A program made the position numbers and the translations under genes. Below are positions 1 through 11,700 of a stretch of 64,000 nucleotides of DNA, piece by piece (within the stretch, counting starts at the first letter, position 1; every line of letters begins with the position of its first letter). The notes under the pieces were generated by a model. It was not told the DNA's origin, did not search any database, and saw only the letters and a program-made list of their open reading frames with translations. The stretch covers positions 2,664,560 through 2,728,559 of the forward strand of contig NC_135177.1 of NCBI RefSeq assembly GCF_041146795.1. Direction: 5' to 3'. The DNA comes from Maylandia zebra (lineage: Eukaryota; Chordata; Actinopteri; Cichliformes; Cichlidae).

Positions 1-97
1 TCGCAGCCAGATCTGCTTCACCACCTCTGGGATTCCCGACACGTGAGTTGCACGTGAGTTGCTCTCAGCGACAGCAGGTGGACACTGCTCCTGACTA

Positions 98-1240
98 TCA
101 GTCTGTGTGCCAGTGTGTATAACTTGGGGGACCCCAGACCCCCTGTCTGTTGATGTAGGCCACAACAGTGGAATTGTCTGACCTCACTAAAACATGATGA
201 CCTCTCAGCCAAGGGAGAAAATGTTTTAGCGACAGGTGAACCGCCAGCAGTTCCAGACAGTTTATGTGGGTGGAGCGCATGTGAGGGCCCCATTCCCCAT
301 TCACTGTTCTGCCTTCGTGGGTGTCCCCCCAGCCCGAAAGAGAGGCATCTGTGGAGACCACCTTCCTGGCTGAAACCGCCCCCATGGCAACGCCCTGAGA
401 CAAGAAACCTGGTTTCTTCCACTCGTGGAGAGCGAGTGAACAGTCTGCAGAGACTCTCATGCGACGGTGGCTGTCTCGGTGAGGGTCTAGTCCCCGCGAG
501 CCCACCCAGCGCTGAAAGCCTCTCATGTGCAGGCGTCCCAGTGTTATCGCTAGAGTGCTAGAGATGACCGTGTGGTCGCTGTTCTCTCTGGGGACAGAAA
601 AGCTCTCATCCGGAGGGAGTCTAGGCTGAGCCCTATGAAAGTAATGCATTGAGTTGTCCTCAATGTGCTCTTTTCCACGTTTATCTGGAAACCAAAACTC
701 TCCAGATGGTGTATGAGAGCATTTGTGTGACAAGCTGTTTCCTGGCGGGTTGGGGCTGCTATCCCCTGGAAAGCAAATCTTAGATACTGTGGGGGATATA
801 TGGGGATGTGGAAATAAGCATTCCTCAGGTCGATTGATGTGAACCAGTCGCCCGCTCGTACAAACTGTAGCAGCGAGGCGTGCGTCAACATCCTGAACTT
901 GTATGTCCTTAAATGCCGGTTCAGGGCACAGAGATCCAGAATGGCTCTCACCCCCCTCCCCCCTTTCTTTGGCACAAGGAAATACCTTGAATAAAATCCG
1001 CTGTGCATTTCCTCAGGAGGGCCAACTCTTATAGCTCCTTTGTCTCTCAAGGTGGAAATTTCCTCCAGGAGAAAACTGGCGGACTCGCCCAGAGCACGGG
1101 AGTAAATGATTTCTTTGAAATGTGGTGGAGCGACATTGAATTGCAGCCTTTTCCAATGTCCTCAGCACCCATGCTGACTGAGTGCAGGTAGCCCAGCTCT
1201 TTATATGGAGAGACAAGGGGCTCACTGGTGACTCCACCTA
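98..1240 (-). pseudogene. DIRS reverse transcriptase / RNase H, broken
   Basis: The RT region reads from about 1240 to 550 across at least two frames. Positions 1050-550 give SRYFLVPKKGG, ILDLCALNRHL, SIDLRNAYFHIPIY and FIGLSLDS. RNase H follows in another frame (about 380-98) with STDASLSGWG, NCLELLAVHLSL and RSDNSTVVAYINRQG, which are the Asp/Glu/Asp signature segments of that fold. The polymerase active-site Asp pair is not in an intact frame. The order and wording match DIRS rather than gypsy or vertebrate retroviruses. It is non-functional as it stands. Confidence 0.75.
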
Positions 1241-1698
1241 AGATAGCGTTTTGGCGCCACCTTGTGGTTGCAGGGCAAAACATACGCCATTTCGGTGTCC
1301 CGTCACCTCTGTCACAGGTGAGGGAGGTGACGGGCTCATCTGTATTATCACAGCTGTGGAAACATGATCCTCCACGTGCTGCGTTATGGCAGACATTGGT
1401 CTGTTTTTCAGCATGTTTGATTTTTTTACAACACTCGACAGCGCCCTCGGCAAACTGTCTAGATGCACGTGTCGGGGCTTTTTTAATACAGAATGCATGA
1501 GAGAAGTGCTCGTGAAACAACACTGTGAACTTTGGCTCTCTTTCCCTCTGGCGGGTCCAGTGACAGGAATGCCGGGCCGAGTTATGCACTCTGTGTGGAA
1601 CATGTCCCGTTGAACTTGCTCTGGAACGGAGCTGGGAGGCGGCAGAGCGGCCCATGAAGGGGGGAAACTGGGTTCGCTCCCGCCTAGAGAAGAGGCTG

Positions 1699-3195
1699 TC
1701 AGGCCGGCCGCTTCTTCCTCCTCACGATCGCGGCAGCGAGGGGAGGAGGAGGGGCCGCTTGAATTCTGGCCTGGGGAGACTGCTTCCGAGTCCATGGATT
1801 CTTAGGGGTCCCAGCAGCCTGGGGGGCTGTCTGCGTCTTAGGCACTTTGGGGATCTTGAAAGCGGGGACCGGGCGAGACGCAGCCTGCGCAAATGACTGG
1901 GCCCTCCTCAGCAGGCAGAGTTTCAGAGCCTCATCATCTCTCTTTTTTTCCTCACATCTCTTCTGCATGGATGTAACAGCCGCACCGAAGAGACCTTGAG
2001 GGACGACAGGGGTGTCGCGGAGTTCCTCTTTCTCCTTAGTTGTCAGGTTGTTGAGCCCGAGCCAGCGTGCTCGCTCCTGAAGAACCACGAGGCCCATGGC
2101 TCTCTGCCCAGGCGGAGGACGTGGTCAGTTATAACGCAGAATATCTTCCCACACTGTGGTATCTGCTTTAGCTGTCATGTCCTCTTCTAGCTCAGCTTGG
2201 TAAGCCATTAACATAGAGGAGGTGTTGTGGGTTCTTACTGACAGAGCCGCTGCCTTGTAGCACTTATCTGTAAGGCTAGACTGGAAGCGGTCTGTTTTGG
2301 AGGGGAGGGATGGAGCCGATGAGGACAGAGACGTCTTCGGGTGAAGATGGCTCGTTACCAATGGCTCTACTTGTGGCATCTGGCGGAGACCGATAGACTC
2401 CATCCCCTCAAAATCCAGCAGGGAGCTCCCCGCGATGGGGTGTTTCTCGCTGTAAGGTTTTGCTTTCCACGTCACTGCTATCTCATCGAGTAGCTCAGGA
2501 AAAACAGGCAACACATGCTTCTGCGTCTTTTTCGCCTTCGGCAATTTCTTACCGTCAAAACGAGATTTTACAACCTCTGTTTGTGTGGTGGGCCACGGGA
2601 TGTTGAGCCTAGCGGCTGCGCGCTTGCACATATCCTGCATGTCGAGATCCAGGGGAGACGGCGGTGTCGGTTTTTCAACCTCGCCGGTGGCCAAGGGTTT
2701 TGCAGCCCAGCTGATGCTAGCCAAGGAGGTGGAATCTTCTTCCTCGTTGTCAGACAGCAGGAGCTCCGAGTCAGCCGACTCATCTCCGTCCTCGTTAGCA
2801 TCTCCTCCCCGGGTGACTTCAGCATGGGGGAAAAACTCACATTCTCCGTGTGCCTCCAGCGATGGGAAAACGGTCGCGATGGGCTGAGGGTCTGCCTCTG
2901 CCCAGTTCTGCCCTGGCGTTGTGGCCAAATCATCGGGCATCTCAATTTCTCCTTGCACCGCAGCAGCCTCACACAGCAAAGGGTCGCCACCCGACAGGTT
3001 AGCCTGGCAAGCTAGCCTGCGGCGGAGTAGTTTGCGTGGGAAAGCCGCGCAGTGGACACAGTCGTGTGCGGGTGTCAAGGCAGCCTGAGCGTGAGATAAG
3101 CCTAGGCATGCCACGCACACGGGGTGTGTATCCCCAGCAGAAATTTTCTTGCCACAAGGACAAAGTTTTGCAACTTCGTTGTTAGTCATAGCCAT
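1699..3195 (-). pseudogene. DIRS gag-like ORF1, frameshifted
   Basis: The reading frame starts at 3195 and runs to a stop at 2125 (356 codons). The same protein appears to resume in another frame from 2097 to 1699. The N-terminus has cysteine/histidine pairs (CPCGKK, CVACLG, HDCVHC) that resemble a small zinc-binding region. The middle is acidic and serine-rich. The resumed part has a helical, charged stretch (ERARWLGLNNLTTKEKEEL) seen in fish DIRS ORF1 proteins. The break near 2100-2125 comes just after TTVWEDILRY and looks like a frameshift, since the two halves read as one family protein. Role in the element: presumed nucleic-acid-binding structural protein. Confidence 0.65.
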
Positions 3196-3274
3196 GGTTA
3201 GCTAGAGGGTTGCACATGTTAGCGAGACCGACACTGAGTGTGGAGAATATTGCTCAGCTAGCGTGGGGTGAAAA

Positions 3275-3472
3275 GTAATGCTACTTTACTACAGGTATTG
3301 CTACCTAATGTGTAAAACCACTAGCGCCGAAGGGTATTGCTACCTGTCGGTGAAGCTAGTGGTACCTTTATTAGCAAAGTGTTGCTACTTCACTTTGGGA
3401 AAATATTGCTACTTCCCAGGGTGAAAGTATTGCTACTTGACACCAACACTAGCTACAGAACAGTATTGCTAC
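3275..3472. repeat. Iterated GTATTGCTAC motif in the DIRS leading region
   Basis: Seven copies of a 10-mer close to GTATTGCTAC, all in one orientation, start at 3275, 3295, 3334, 3379, 3403, 3427 and 3463. Spacing varies from 20 to 45 bp, so this is not a simple tandem satellite. They lie upstream of the gag start at 3195 in the element's orientation. That position would suit a promoter or protein-binding array; this role is inferred. Confidence 0.7.
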
Positions 3473-3779
3473 TGCTTGTATGCTAGTGGACAACTGAAAT
3501 GCTGGGAACAAAGCGCCCAGTGACCAAGTTGTTCACTCGAATTTGTGGACAGTTTAGCTTAGCACCCAGTAGCACAGTTGTCTTACAGGCTTCTGTGAGA
3601 AGCGAGAAGAGGTTTTTCAATCACATCTGACGCCATGTCAGCCTATTATATATGGAGGCACTAGCCCCTCCTGACATGGGCGTCACTTAGCCAGCCTGTA
3701 AGGGCTGGCGTAATGGTATTTCAGCTTCTGAGGAGGTCACGCAGAAGGCGTTCCCCGTAGTGAGACACAAAACGAAAGC

Positions 3780-4535
3780 TATGAAAGAGAACTCTCCTGA
3801 GTTTCTCTGATACACAGGCTACATAGGGGATGACAATGTTGTTGCATCTGTCTTTCTTATCCTCCCTCGCTGGTGTCTGATCTTCTTTTCTGTGCATCTT
3901 TGCTGACTTTAAGAACGCCCATTTAGGATATCTGCATGTTTTGAGTGCTTCCTTTACATGTGTGTGTTCCTTCTTTTTCCTTCAGGCTTAGAGGGAACAT
4001 GTTCTGCCCGGTGGTGTAGGGTCCTAATTACTCCAAGTTTGTGTTCCAGAGGGTGATGGGAATCAAAGAGGAGGTACTGGTCCGTGTACGTGGGCTTCCG
4101 GTAAACTTCGATGTTGAGGTTGCCATTCTCTTCAATGTGCACAGCGCAGTCCAGGAAAGGCAAACAGTCGTCTTTTGTGTCTTCCCTGGTGAACTTGATG
4201 TTTTTATCCAAGGCGTTAATGTGCACAGTGATTCCACTTCTTGTGTTTTGATTTTGACTCAGCTGTCGTCTACATATCTGTACCAGTGGCTGGGTACTCT
4301 CCCTTTAAAAGAGCCAAGAGCCTTTCTTTCCATTTCTTCCATGTAAAGGTTGGCTACAATAGGTGACACGGGGGAGCCCATGGCACAGCCATGTTTTTGT
4401 TTTAATGGACACCTAATAAAAAGTGGTTTCTTTTTTTCAATTAGAGGACTTTGGCTCGTATTGATTGAAGGACTAAAGTAGGTGGATAGGGACAACACAC
4501 TGAAGGGCAGCTTCAGGACTGAGGACACTGTCATG
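3780..4535 (-). mobile_element. Penelope-like element fragment (RT and following region)
   Basis: On the minus strand, 4534-4259 encodes the RT core with GCAMGSPVSPIVANLYME and ending YRYVDD, the polymerase Asp pair. After a frame break, 4226-3954 continues with INALDKNIKFTRED, LPFLDCAVHIEENG and EVYRKPTYTDQYL. A further frame at 3950-3790 gives NNIVIPYVACVSEKLRR. These are hallmarks of fish Penelope-like elements. The GIY-YIG endonuclease part is not seen. Frameshifts and truncation at both ends mark a dead copy. It abuts the DIRS element at about 3780. Confidence 0.75.
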
Positions 4536-5095
4536 ATGTTGTAGATGTATGAAGACTACAGAACCAGAAACACAGGATTCATTTGCTACATGTTAAGCTA
4601 AGTTGCTCAATAACAAATGAACTGCATCCATGAGAGGTTTTACACTGAACAGACTGAATAGCCTGGTTCCTGCAGCAGCATTTAAAAACGTTACCTCACC
4701 ACCACCATATTGTTGTTGGAGCTATAACCAGAGGGTGGACTGCTAGACTAAGACTACGGCTACATACAAACAGAAATACGTACTAATCAGTTCTAAGTAA
4801 CAGATGAAAGAAATGCTAGAATTACACTTACAAAAATGGGGACAGACACTTTCTGGATGGTCTGCACAACATGGCAACACCTGGTGTTTATCATAAAGTA
4901 ACCAACAGTACAAACTCCACTGAATACGACCATCACCGGTCTACAGCCAAAATGTGCTCACTGAAGTTGATGTATATAATTGTTGGTTTGCTCTAGTTTT
5001 CGTGATATGGTTTTAGGTCAGGTTTAAACCAAAAGTGCTTAACTAAAACCAGAAGTTACTAAAATCCATTTTGAGCCTTGAATTTTTAGATATAA
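4536..5095. other. Unassigned DNA between the Penelope-like fragment and the next repeat
   Basis: AT-rich sequence without a convincing ORF, splice-bounded exon or terminal repeat. It probably belongs to a large enpp2 intron, because the next enpp2 exon upstream of 8756 is not found in the window. Confidence 0.4.
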
Positions 5096-5099
5096 TCAA

Positions 5100-6520
5100 A
5101 CATTCACACCTTTGGATGAAATTGGTCCGTGCGAATTGAAATTGTATTAGGTAGATGAGAGAGATGATGAGATAGCCTTTATTTGTCAGTTGCAGGTCTT
5201 TTGCCCACAACCGAGATGACAGACCTTGCCGACCGTACATACAATACACAAACATCACATTGGGGAGACAGGTCAGGCTAGGTAGCGAGGAAAAAAACAT
5301 CGAAATGTGTAACACAGAAGGATAATACAGGAATGCACAGATATCAACACACCATAGCACAATAAACACAGACAGCAGCATGGGAAAGAGTTCCAGTGTG
5401 TACACCTGATCTGGGACCGCTGCAATCTTCGACTGCGCCTCCAACTGACCCGATAGTCCAAATCAGAGGGGAGGTAAGCGTTGGAGGTGGTGTTGGATCC
5501 GGGGTAGGGAGAGTTCAGCTGAGACGGTGTCCTTCGCCCTGCCAGGCTAAGTAAACAGTCTTCCAGCCAACCCAGGTGGCCTTGCATGGAATAGGAAGGA
5601 ACAGACTCAACACAGTCGTTATCAGGGTGTTTTGTTCAGCTCCGGCCTTGCGGCTGGCGCCAAAGGGGCATCCGCATAAATGATGGTATTTTTACTTTAG
5701 TGCGAACAGCTCATATGAATTTCAAAGCAGTTCTACAGTCCAACACTGGTCTCTCAATCTCCCGTTGGAGAACCGCGAGCTTCGCCATACTTGCGTTCTG
5801 TGATGTTGTCATTTCTTGTGCTCAAGGAGCCAATTTCTGAGAACTCACAGCAGTGTGCCTCCCCAAGATGTCATCCGATTTGCGCCCAGAGATGTTATTC
5901 CGGGCTAGCCCTTCCGAGATGTATCCAGTCTGCAGTCAGAGATCTTATTCTGAGTATTCACAGCAGCCGTAGCCTCTCCAAGATCTTATCCGTGCTGCAC
6001 TCAATCAGCCCATTTTGAGAAACTCACGCCTCGTCCCATCGTTCCAATCCCAGCGGGCAGCCTTGTGGGGGTTTGAACAGCCGGTTCCGCTTTCTTCATT
6101 CTCCGATAAGTCAGGGCCAAGCCAGCTCCGATCAGCCAGAACCCTGTTACCATGGTTCCGAATAGGTAGATATCTTCAGCACTCAGGCTCACCCAAGCCC
6201 AAACTTCTCGTTGAGAAAGGGGTGTCAATTGCATTTAGGGACCAGTTGATCAAATCCATAATTCCTCTTTTAGGTTTTAGAGAACAGACTGTGAGAGAGT
6301 GTTCCAGGGAAAATACAAAAAAAAAACACGAGACAAGGACATAAGCAGGGAAGATAAGGGAGAGGAGAAAAAGTGCCTCCGCCTCCTCCGAGAGCCAAAG
6401 AAGAAGTAGGAAAACGTAACTGCCAAATTTCAAAAGTCGTGATATTATGGTACTTGATCTTTTGACCTCTACCATGACCTTGTAGTTTACCTTCTTAGTA
6501 TCAGGAAATCTGTAATGCAA
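5100..6520 (-). repeat. Unclassified interspersed repeat, copy 1
   Basis: Positions about 5615-6340 closely match 18325-18930 in the same orientation, so this is a dispersed repeat. Copy 1 extends further to about 5100, where its minus-strand end reads AATAAAGGCTATCTCATC, resembling the polyadenylated end of a retroposon. It carries two overlapping minus-strand frames, both preserved in copy 2. One is a 77-codon frame (6234-6001) with a hydrophobic segment [18 protein letters not shown] followed by a basic TYRRMKKA. The other is a shorter frame beginning [13 protein letters not shown] do not recognise the family; an unannotated non-LTR or composite element is possible. Confidence 0.5.
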
Positions 6521-6999
6521 ATTAAAGTTACGTGTTTGTAAAGAATATTCTAATATCCCTCATATTTGCTACTTTCTTTCACAGTGTGCCATTAAAAGTT
6601 CTGTGAAATGCTTCTAAAATCTCTATTTTGTTCTGTTTGTGAAGTGAAACTGTGAAAGGTGTGAAAGTAAAAGTTGCAGTTTGAGGTTTTTCATGCAGCA
6701 GCTTCTTTGTAACTGATGCAATGTGACAACAGACAGAAACTTCCAGCAACCGCTTAGTAACTGGTCAACAAATATGTCATTTTCCATAACAACCAGAAGT
6801 TCCAGAGGGTTCACTGACTCTAGGCCTGTGTGACTGAGGCCTTCAATAATTAGATAAAGTCAGTAGTGGACACACACATAGACAGGCGAGTGAGGAGTCC
6901 TGCAGATCTACATATCATCATTTAGTGTTTCATAATCAGGCTTCTCTCTGTCTTCGTTTTTTAAACAACGATTTATTGATTTTTTGGAAACAATACAAA

Positions 7000-7640
7000 C
7001 AGCAACAAATCAGCACAGCCCAATACAAATGATGAATTTTATTTAAAAGCTCTGGGGTACGCTGCAGTCTATGTACGATTCTGGAATGGCGTTCCTGCAG
7101 TTGGTTACAGGAAAACATTTTCTTGGCAGATCTAAAATTTTAGACCATGCTTCTGTACTAAGCTCAATTTCAATGTTGGTTTCCCATCAAACCCTGGCCT
7201 TATCGGTGGTTACAAAATTCGGAGACAATAATTTCCCTATAACAAAAAGAGGTACATTTCTTTTTTGTGATTATTTCCTCATTAAATTTAAGGAGAAAGC
7301 TTTCAACAGGATTCAAAACAGGTTGACTGGCTGGAAATTTAAGGGACTTTACAAAACGTCTTACTTGCAGAAACCCGAAGAAGTGTTTCAGCTTTATTAC
7401 TAATCAGAGGCTGTAGTGCACTAGAAAAACCTCTTCTTCCAACGTGGGCAGCAATATTGTGCCAAACCTTAAGTGTAGACATCAAAATAAAATTATTTCT
7501 GACACCAAGAGGAAGGTCATCCAGATCAATAGATAAAAGACAAAGAGGCGAAAGAGGGTCACAGCACCAGGTATCTATGGGTGGTTTGCCTTGGTGTAAA
7601 AAGGAAGATAACCACCCTGAGGTTATTTGTGAAGCCCAGT
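7000..7640 (-). mobile_element. L1/Tx1-like LINE fragment, C-terminal ORF2
   Basis: Minus-strand translation across frames gives SIDLDDLPLGVRNNFIL, MSTLKVWHNIAAHVGRR and then FLQVRRFVKSLKFPASQP, followed by a tryptophan-containing segment WETNIEIELSTEAWSKI. This order matches the end of Tx1-group L1 ORF2 proteins as I know them (leucine-rich stretch, TLKVWH, Q-R-F motif, then the C-terminal region). Frame breaks and internal stops make it a dead 5'-truncated copy. It probably lies in an upstream enpp2 intron. Confidence 0.6.
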
Positions 7641-8340
7641 AATAATATAGAAGATTAGGAACTCTCTGTCTTCTATGTTTAGACTTTTTCTAAGTTGCTA
7701 CACAATGAAGAAAGGTCAAAGTGAGACAAGAAGCTTAGAATTTAAAATCAACTACCTAAACAGTGTATGTAGGTGTAAATTGTAAGAAACTGAATAACCT
7801 GGAAACAGTCGCGGCCAGCAAAACAGTCGGCTATTTTTAATCCTCATCTTTGGATTCGGCACATAAAAAAGCCACAAGAAATAACTGAACTCAGAGCTGT
7901 GGTGTGAAAGACAGCCTGTTTCAGCAAGTCTGTCTGTACAAGCGTCCACACCTCTAATTTTATATCATACTAAAGTTATTGAGTTATAAAGAAAAATCAA
8001 ACATTTGTTTTAAAGGGAGAAATTAGCTATAAACAACAACACAGCCAAACACATGCACAAATGTTCGTTGTGAGTAGAGGGATGATAGAGGGATTATATG
8101 GGCACTATTAGTTTTTGGCATATTTATGTTAGCTGCTTTTCTCAGGCCTGAGCTTGTTAACCAGTAAATCATATGACAACCTATTTTGACACTTACGATA
8201 CAACAGTTACACCAGCCACATGTAGTTTAGCAAATGATTATACTTCATTCGATTCCTGTTAAACGATGTTTATGTTTGCATGATTAAATTTTGCTCCAGC
8301 AGTGGGTTTGAGGGAAATAAAGAGATGTGTCTTAGTTATT
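7641..8340. other. Intronic DNA without an assigned feature
   Basis: AT-rich, with no exon matching the enpp2 segment expected just before 8756 and no recognisable element. Presumed intron of enpp2. Confidence 0.4.
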
Positions 8341-8342
8341 TT

Positions 8343-8590
8343 GTGGTTGCTGTAGCTCAGGAGGAAGAGCAGGTCACCTACTGATCAGAAGGCCCTGGCT
8401 TCTCCACTCTGCATGCCAAGTATCCTTGGGCAAGATACTAACCTCAAGTTGCTTTCTGATGCATCCATCAGAGTTTGCATGTAGTTAGAAAACACTAAGT
8501 GTAGAGAAAGTGAATGTGGCATGTTGTATAGAGCACTTTGAGTACTCTGGGAGAGTAGAGAAGCGCTATAGAAGAATCAGTCCATTTATC
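8343..8590 (+). mobile_element. tRNA-derived SINE, copy 1
   Basis: The head at 8351-8370 (TGTAGCTCAGGAGGAAGAGC) is a pol III A-box-like tRNA 5' region. The body (ACCTACTGATCAGAAGGC) and a tail with AAGCGCTATAGAAGAATCAG resemble a second copy at 14455. The B box is eroded. The ending GCTATA...CAGTCCATTT is typical of fish SINE tails that borrow a LINE 3' end. It is compatible with a cichlid family, but I cannot name it with certainty. It lies just upstream of the first enpp2 exon in the window. Confidence 0.6.
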
Positions 8591-8755
8591 AATGTCAGCA
8601 GAAGGTGACATTATTAGAAAAACAATAAGCATTTTTATATATCTGTCACACAGTTTGGCTTCTTTGTTGCCAACCTTAGCAACACTGATGGTAGAAACAA
8701 AGTTCGTCACTGTCCTCTTGGTTACGAATGAGAGAAGATACCTCTGTCATTACAG

Positions 8756-11700
8756 GAAGGTCCCTGAAGGCAGGAGGCACTGTGGCTTTGCTGGAGATCA
8801 TGGATATGACAATAAGATCAACAGCATGCAGGTATCTGTTTACAAGATTCCCTTTGTATTCACAATACCAGCTCAGCTTTCTAAAACATCAGCTAGGAAC
8901 AGCGTACACGCACTGTGCACACGGTTACACACTGAAACCGGTATTAACCTCCTCGGACCTGCCGTCCACATATGTGGACATCACATTTTGGGTTATTTAG
9001 ACCAAAATACTAAATTTTGCTCTACAAGGGCCTGATACTCACTTACGAGGACATTATACTGCCACTGTTATACCAAAATTTTAAACGAATATCCTCATAT
9101 GTGGATCTCATTTTTATTAGAAACAAAAATCAGGTAAAAAAAAAAATCTGGTAATTCTTTGTTTTTACATTGATCAGGTCCCAATCAGCCCAAATATCAA
9201 AGAGAAATTAAAAATGTATGCCGTGGAAGAGTTCGGGTCTCAGGAGGTTAAAGCTCAGACTGTCTAAACATTCAATTTCAACATTTATAAATATTGTTAT
9301 AAGGTAAAGACCCTCCAATAATACAGAGAAAATGACCCCCTATGAGCAAGTTGTTGCTTAGGCAACAGTGGGAAGAAAAAACGCCCCTTTAACAGGATAA
9401 AACCTCCAGCAGAACCGGGGGGGTGCAGACACGTGCCGTACTGGTCAGGGATGAGGGGAGGAAGACAGGAGAAAGACTTCCTGTGGAAGAGAGCCGCAGT
9501 GTGTAAACACAAAGTGAGTGAAGAAGAAATGCTCAATGCATCATGGGAACCCCCCAACAGCACAGGCCTAATGCAGTGTAAATAAGTGAGGATTGAGGGG
9601 CACCTGATCCAACCCTAACTACAACTAACTGCTAATTAACCTAATTACCAACAACTGAGAAGGTGTCTGAATCCAAGCTGGAAGCAAACAAACAAAAAGA
9701 CAGTATGTGCACATTTCATAAACATTACAGGAACTTTAATCGTCTTCTTAAATACATGAAATGTAAGAAGGAATAATAATAAGTAGAAGACAGGGAACTA
9801 ATTTATAAAAAACAATTAAATATTCTTGAGATTTCTGAGGAAAAAGCCCAGAGATTCTTCCCACAATATAAGGCAACTGTCTTTATTTATGTAATGAAAT
9901 GTATGCAAATGTAGAATAGCCTTTTTTTAAACTCTTGTTAAAAACTTCAGATATATCAAACATTTTCTTGCATTTGTTGTAACAAACTAACCCGTGTGAT
10001 GAACTTTTGCTTCCAGACTATTTTCGTTGGCTATGGGCCCACGTTTAAGTTCAAGACTAAAGTTCCAGCCTTTGAAAACATCGAGCTTTATAACGTAATG
10101 TGTGGTGAGGAGTCCCTTTTTTTCCATCTGCATTTCTGTGTTCAGGTGTCTGGGTGTGTTTTGATATCTGATATTTTTCCACAATAAGAATGCGTTAGCT
10201 GATGTTTACGTGTGTGTGACGTCTTTAGTCTGATTTCAGTCACATTTGTCCCATTCTTAGATCTTCTAGGTTTGAAACCGGCCCCTAATAATGGAACTCA
10301 CGGCAGTCTGAACCACCTGCTAAGAACCCCCCCGTACAGACCCACCATGGCAGAGGAGGTCTCCAGACCAACAGCGTCTGGTGTTGTACCTGCAGGAACA
10401 GACAGCTTGGGGTGCAGCTGCGATGAAAAGGTCAGCCACGATGACTCAGAGGCAGACCTGAGCCCAACTTCCTGTCAGTCCCTGAAGGGAATTCTGTTCT
10501 TCTATTTTTCTAAACCTCTTCTAGTCTATTTTTTTGTCTTTTTTTTTAATTTCTCAACTCAATCATATGTTCAGCACATGCAGCAACATTCTTGGCTGTA
10601 CATCCATATTGTCACACTTGGCAAAATTCCTCCCATCTTCTGCTGCTCAATTTGGTGCTTGTATGAATTGCAGTCTCAATTTCTGAGACTCACAGGAGTA
10701 GCACCCCACAGTCTGGGCTTTCTCCTCTGTCATCAGCACACCATGTTCACTGACAGAACTCATACTAACTGGATATTTTCTCCTTTTTTGGGCCAAACTC
10801 TAAAGATGGTTGTCCAGGAAAATCCCATGAGATCAGCAGTTTTTGAAGTGACCTCAGCGCCTCTTTTTAAAACTCCCTCTTCTTCACTTTTGGCCTAAAA
10901 GAGTTGACTCTAAAATTGTTTCCATAGGCCAAATTAGCCCCTTACAAAGTATGACTAACCTGCATGTATGACTGGCCAGATGCCAAACATTCGCTTGACT
11001 TTTAAATCCCACAAAAGGATCCATCTGATCAGCTTATTTACTTAATTAAATTTTTTTTATAAGGTGCCATATGACAGCAGCAGTCCCCAAGGTGCTTTAT
11101 ATTTTAGGCTAAAAACCCTACTATAATACAGAGAAGCCCCACACAACCAGAAGACTCCCTATGAGCAAGCTCTTTGGCGACAGTAGGAAGGAAAAACTCC
11201 CTTTTAACAGGAAGAAACCTCCAGCAGAACCAGGCTCAGGGAGGGGCGGGGCCATCTGCTGCGACCGGTTGGGGGTGAGAGGAGGGAGACAGCACAGAAG
11301 ATACACCATGAAAGAGAGATCAGCATTAAACGTGTGCTGTATAAACACACACACAGAGAAAAGAACAGCAAACATCCAGAACAAGGTGCTGTGAGAGATT
11401 ACAGAGAGCCTGAAAGGGCCCTGACATCATGGAAGTGAGCCTGCGATGTCACGAGACACCAGACTGAATCCAGAGAAGAACAAGTTCTTTAGGGTTCTGA
11501 ACCATCCTCCTGACAGGTACCCTGAAACACTAGACTTTATTTCCCGTGCTAATAACAGGATCATCACTTGAAACTAAATGCAGCCAGCATTTAGAGTGGG
11601 ATGACAAATATAAATTCTGTGTTCACACAGACACTGTCCACACTGCAATATATCCACAGCAACATAACAAAGACCCTAAGAGGTCGACCTGGGCCGGAAC

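Larger units (their letters stand above)
1..3770 (-). mobile_element. DIRS-type (tyrosine-recombinase class) retrotransposon, degenerate, 3' part beyond the window
   Basis: Read on the minus strand, a gag-like ORF comes first (3195-1699, broken), then reverse transcriptase (about 1240-550), then RNase H (about 550-98). This is the DIRS gene order. The tyrosine recombinase that should follow would lie left of position 1. The RT keeps motifs such as SGFYSRYFLVPKKGG and SIDLRNAYFHIPI, which I recognise as typical of fish DIRS elements. Several frameshifts and stops show that the copy is dead. The upstream end lies near 3770-3790, where sequence matching a Penelope-like element starts. 3200-3770 would be the leading terminal or untranslated region and holds an iterated short motif. 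Confidence 0.8.

Noticed and set aside
2515..3015. 166-codon plus-strand frame
   Set aside because: Antisense shadow of the DIRS gag-like ORF.
5043..5587. 133- and 104-codon minus-strand frames as genes
   Set aside because: They overlap each other and lie within the unclassified repeat, whose end looks like a retroposon tail; no splice or start support.
8351..8420. tRNA gene
   Set aside because: The A-box-like start continues into a SINE body; the B box is eroded and no cloverleaf is possible. The same applies to 14461 and 43477.
8592..9035. 147-codon plus-strand frame around the first enpp2 exon
   Set aside because: Reads through both splice sites; only 8756-8831, in another frame, matches autotaxin.
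10212..10898. 228-codon plus-strand frame as an independent gene
   Set aside because: It is the enpp2 exon 10261-10430 extended into flanking introns; a donor at 10431 ends the exon.
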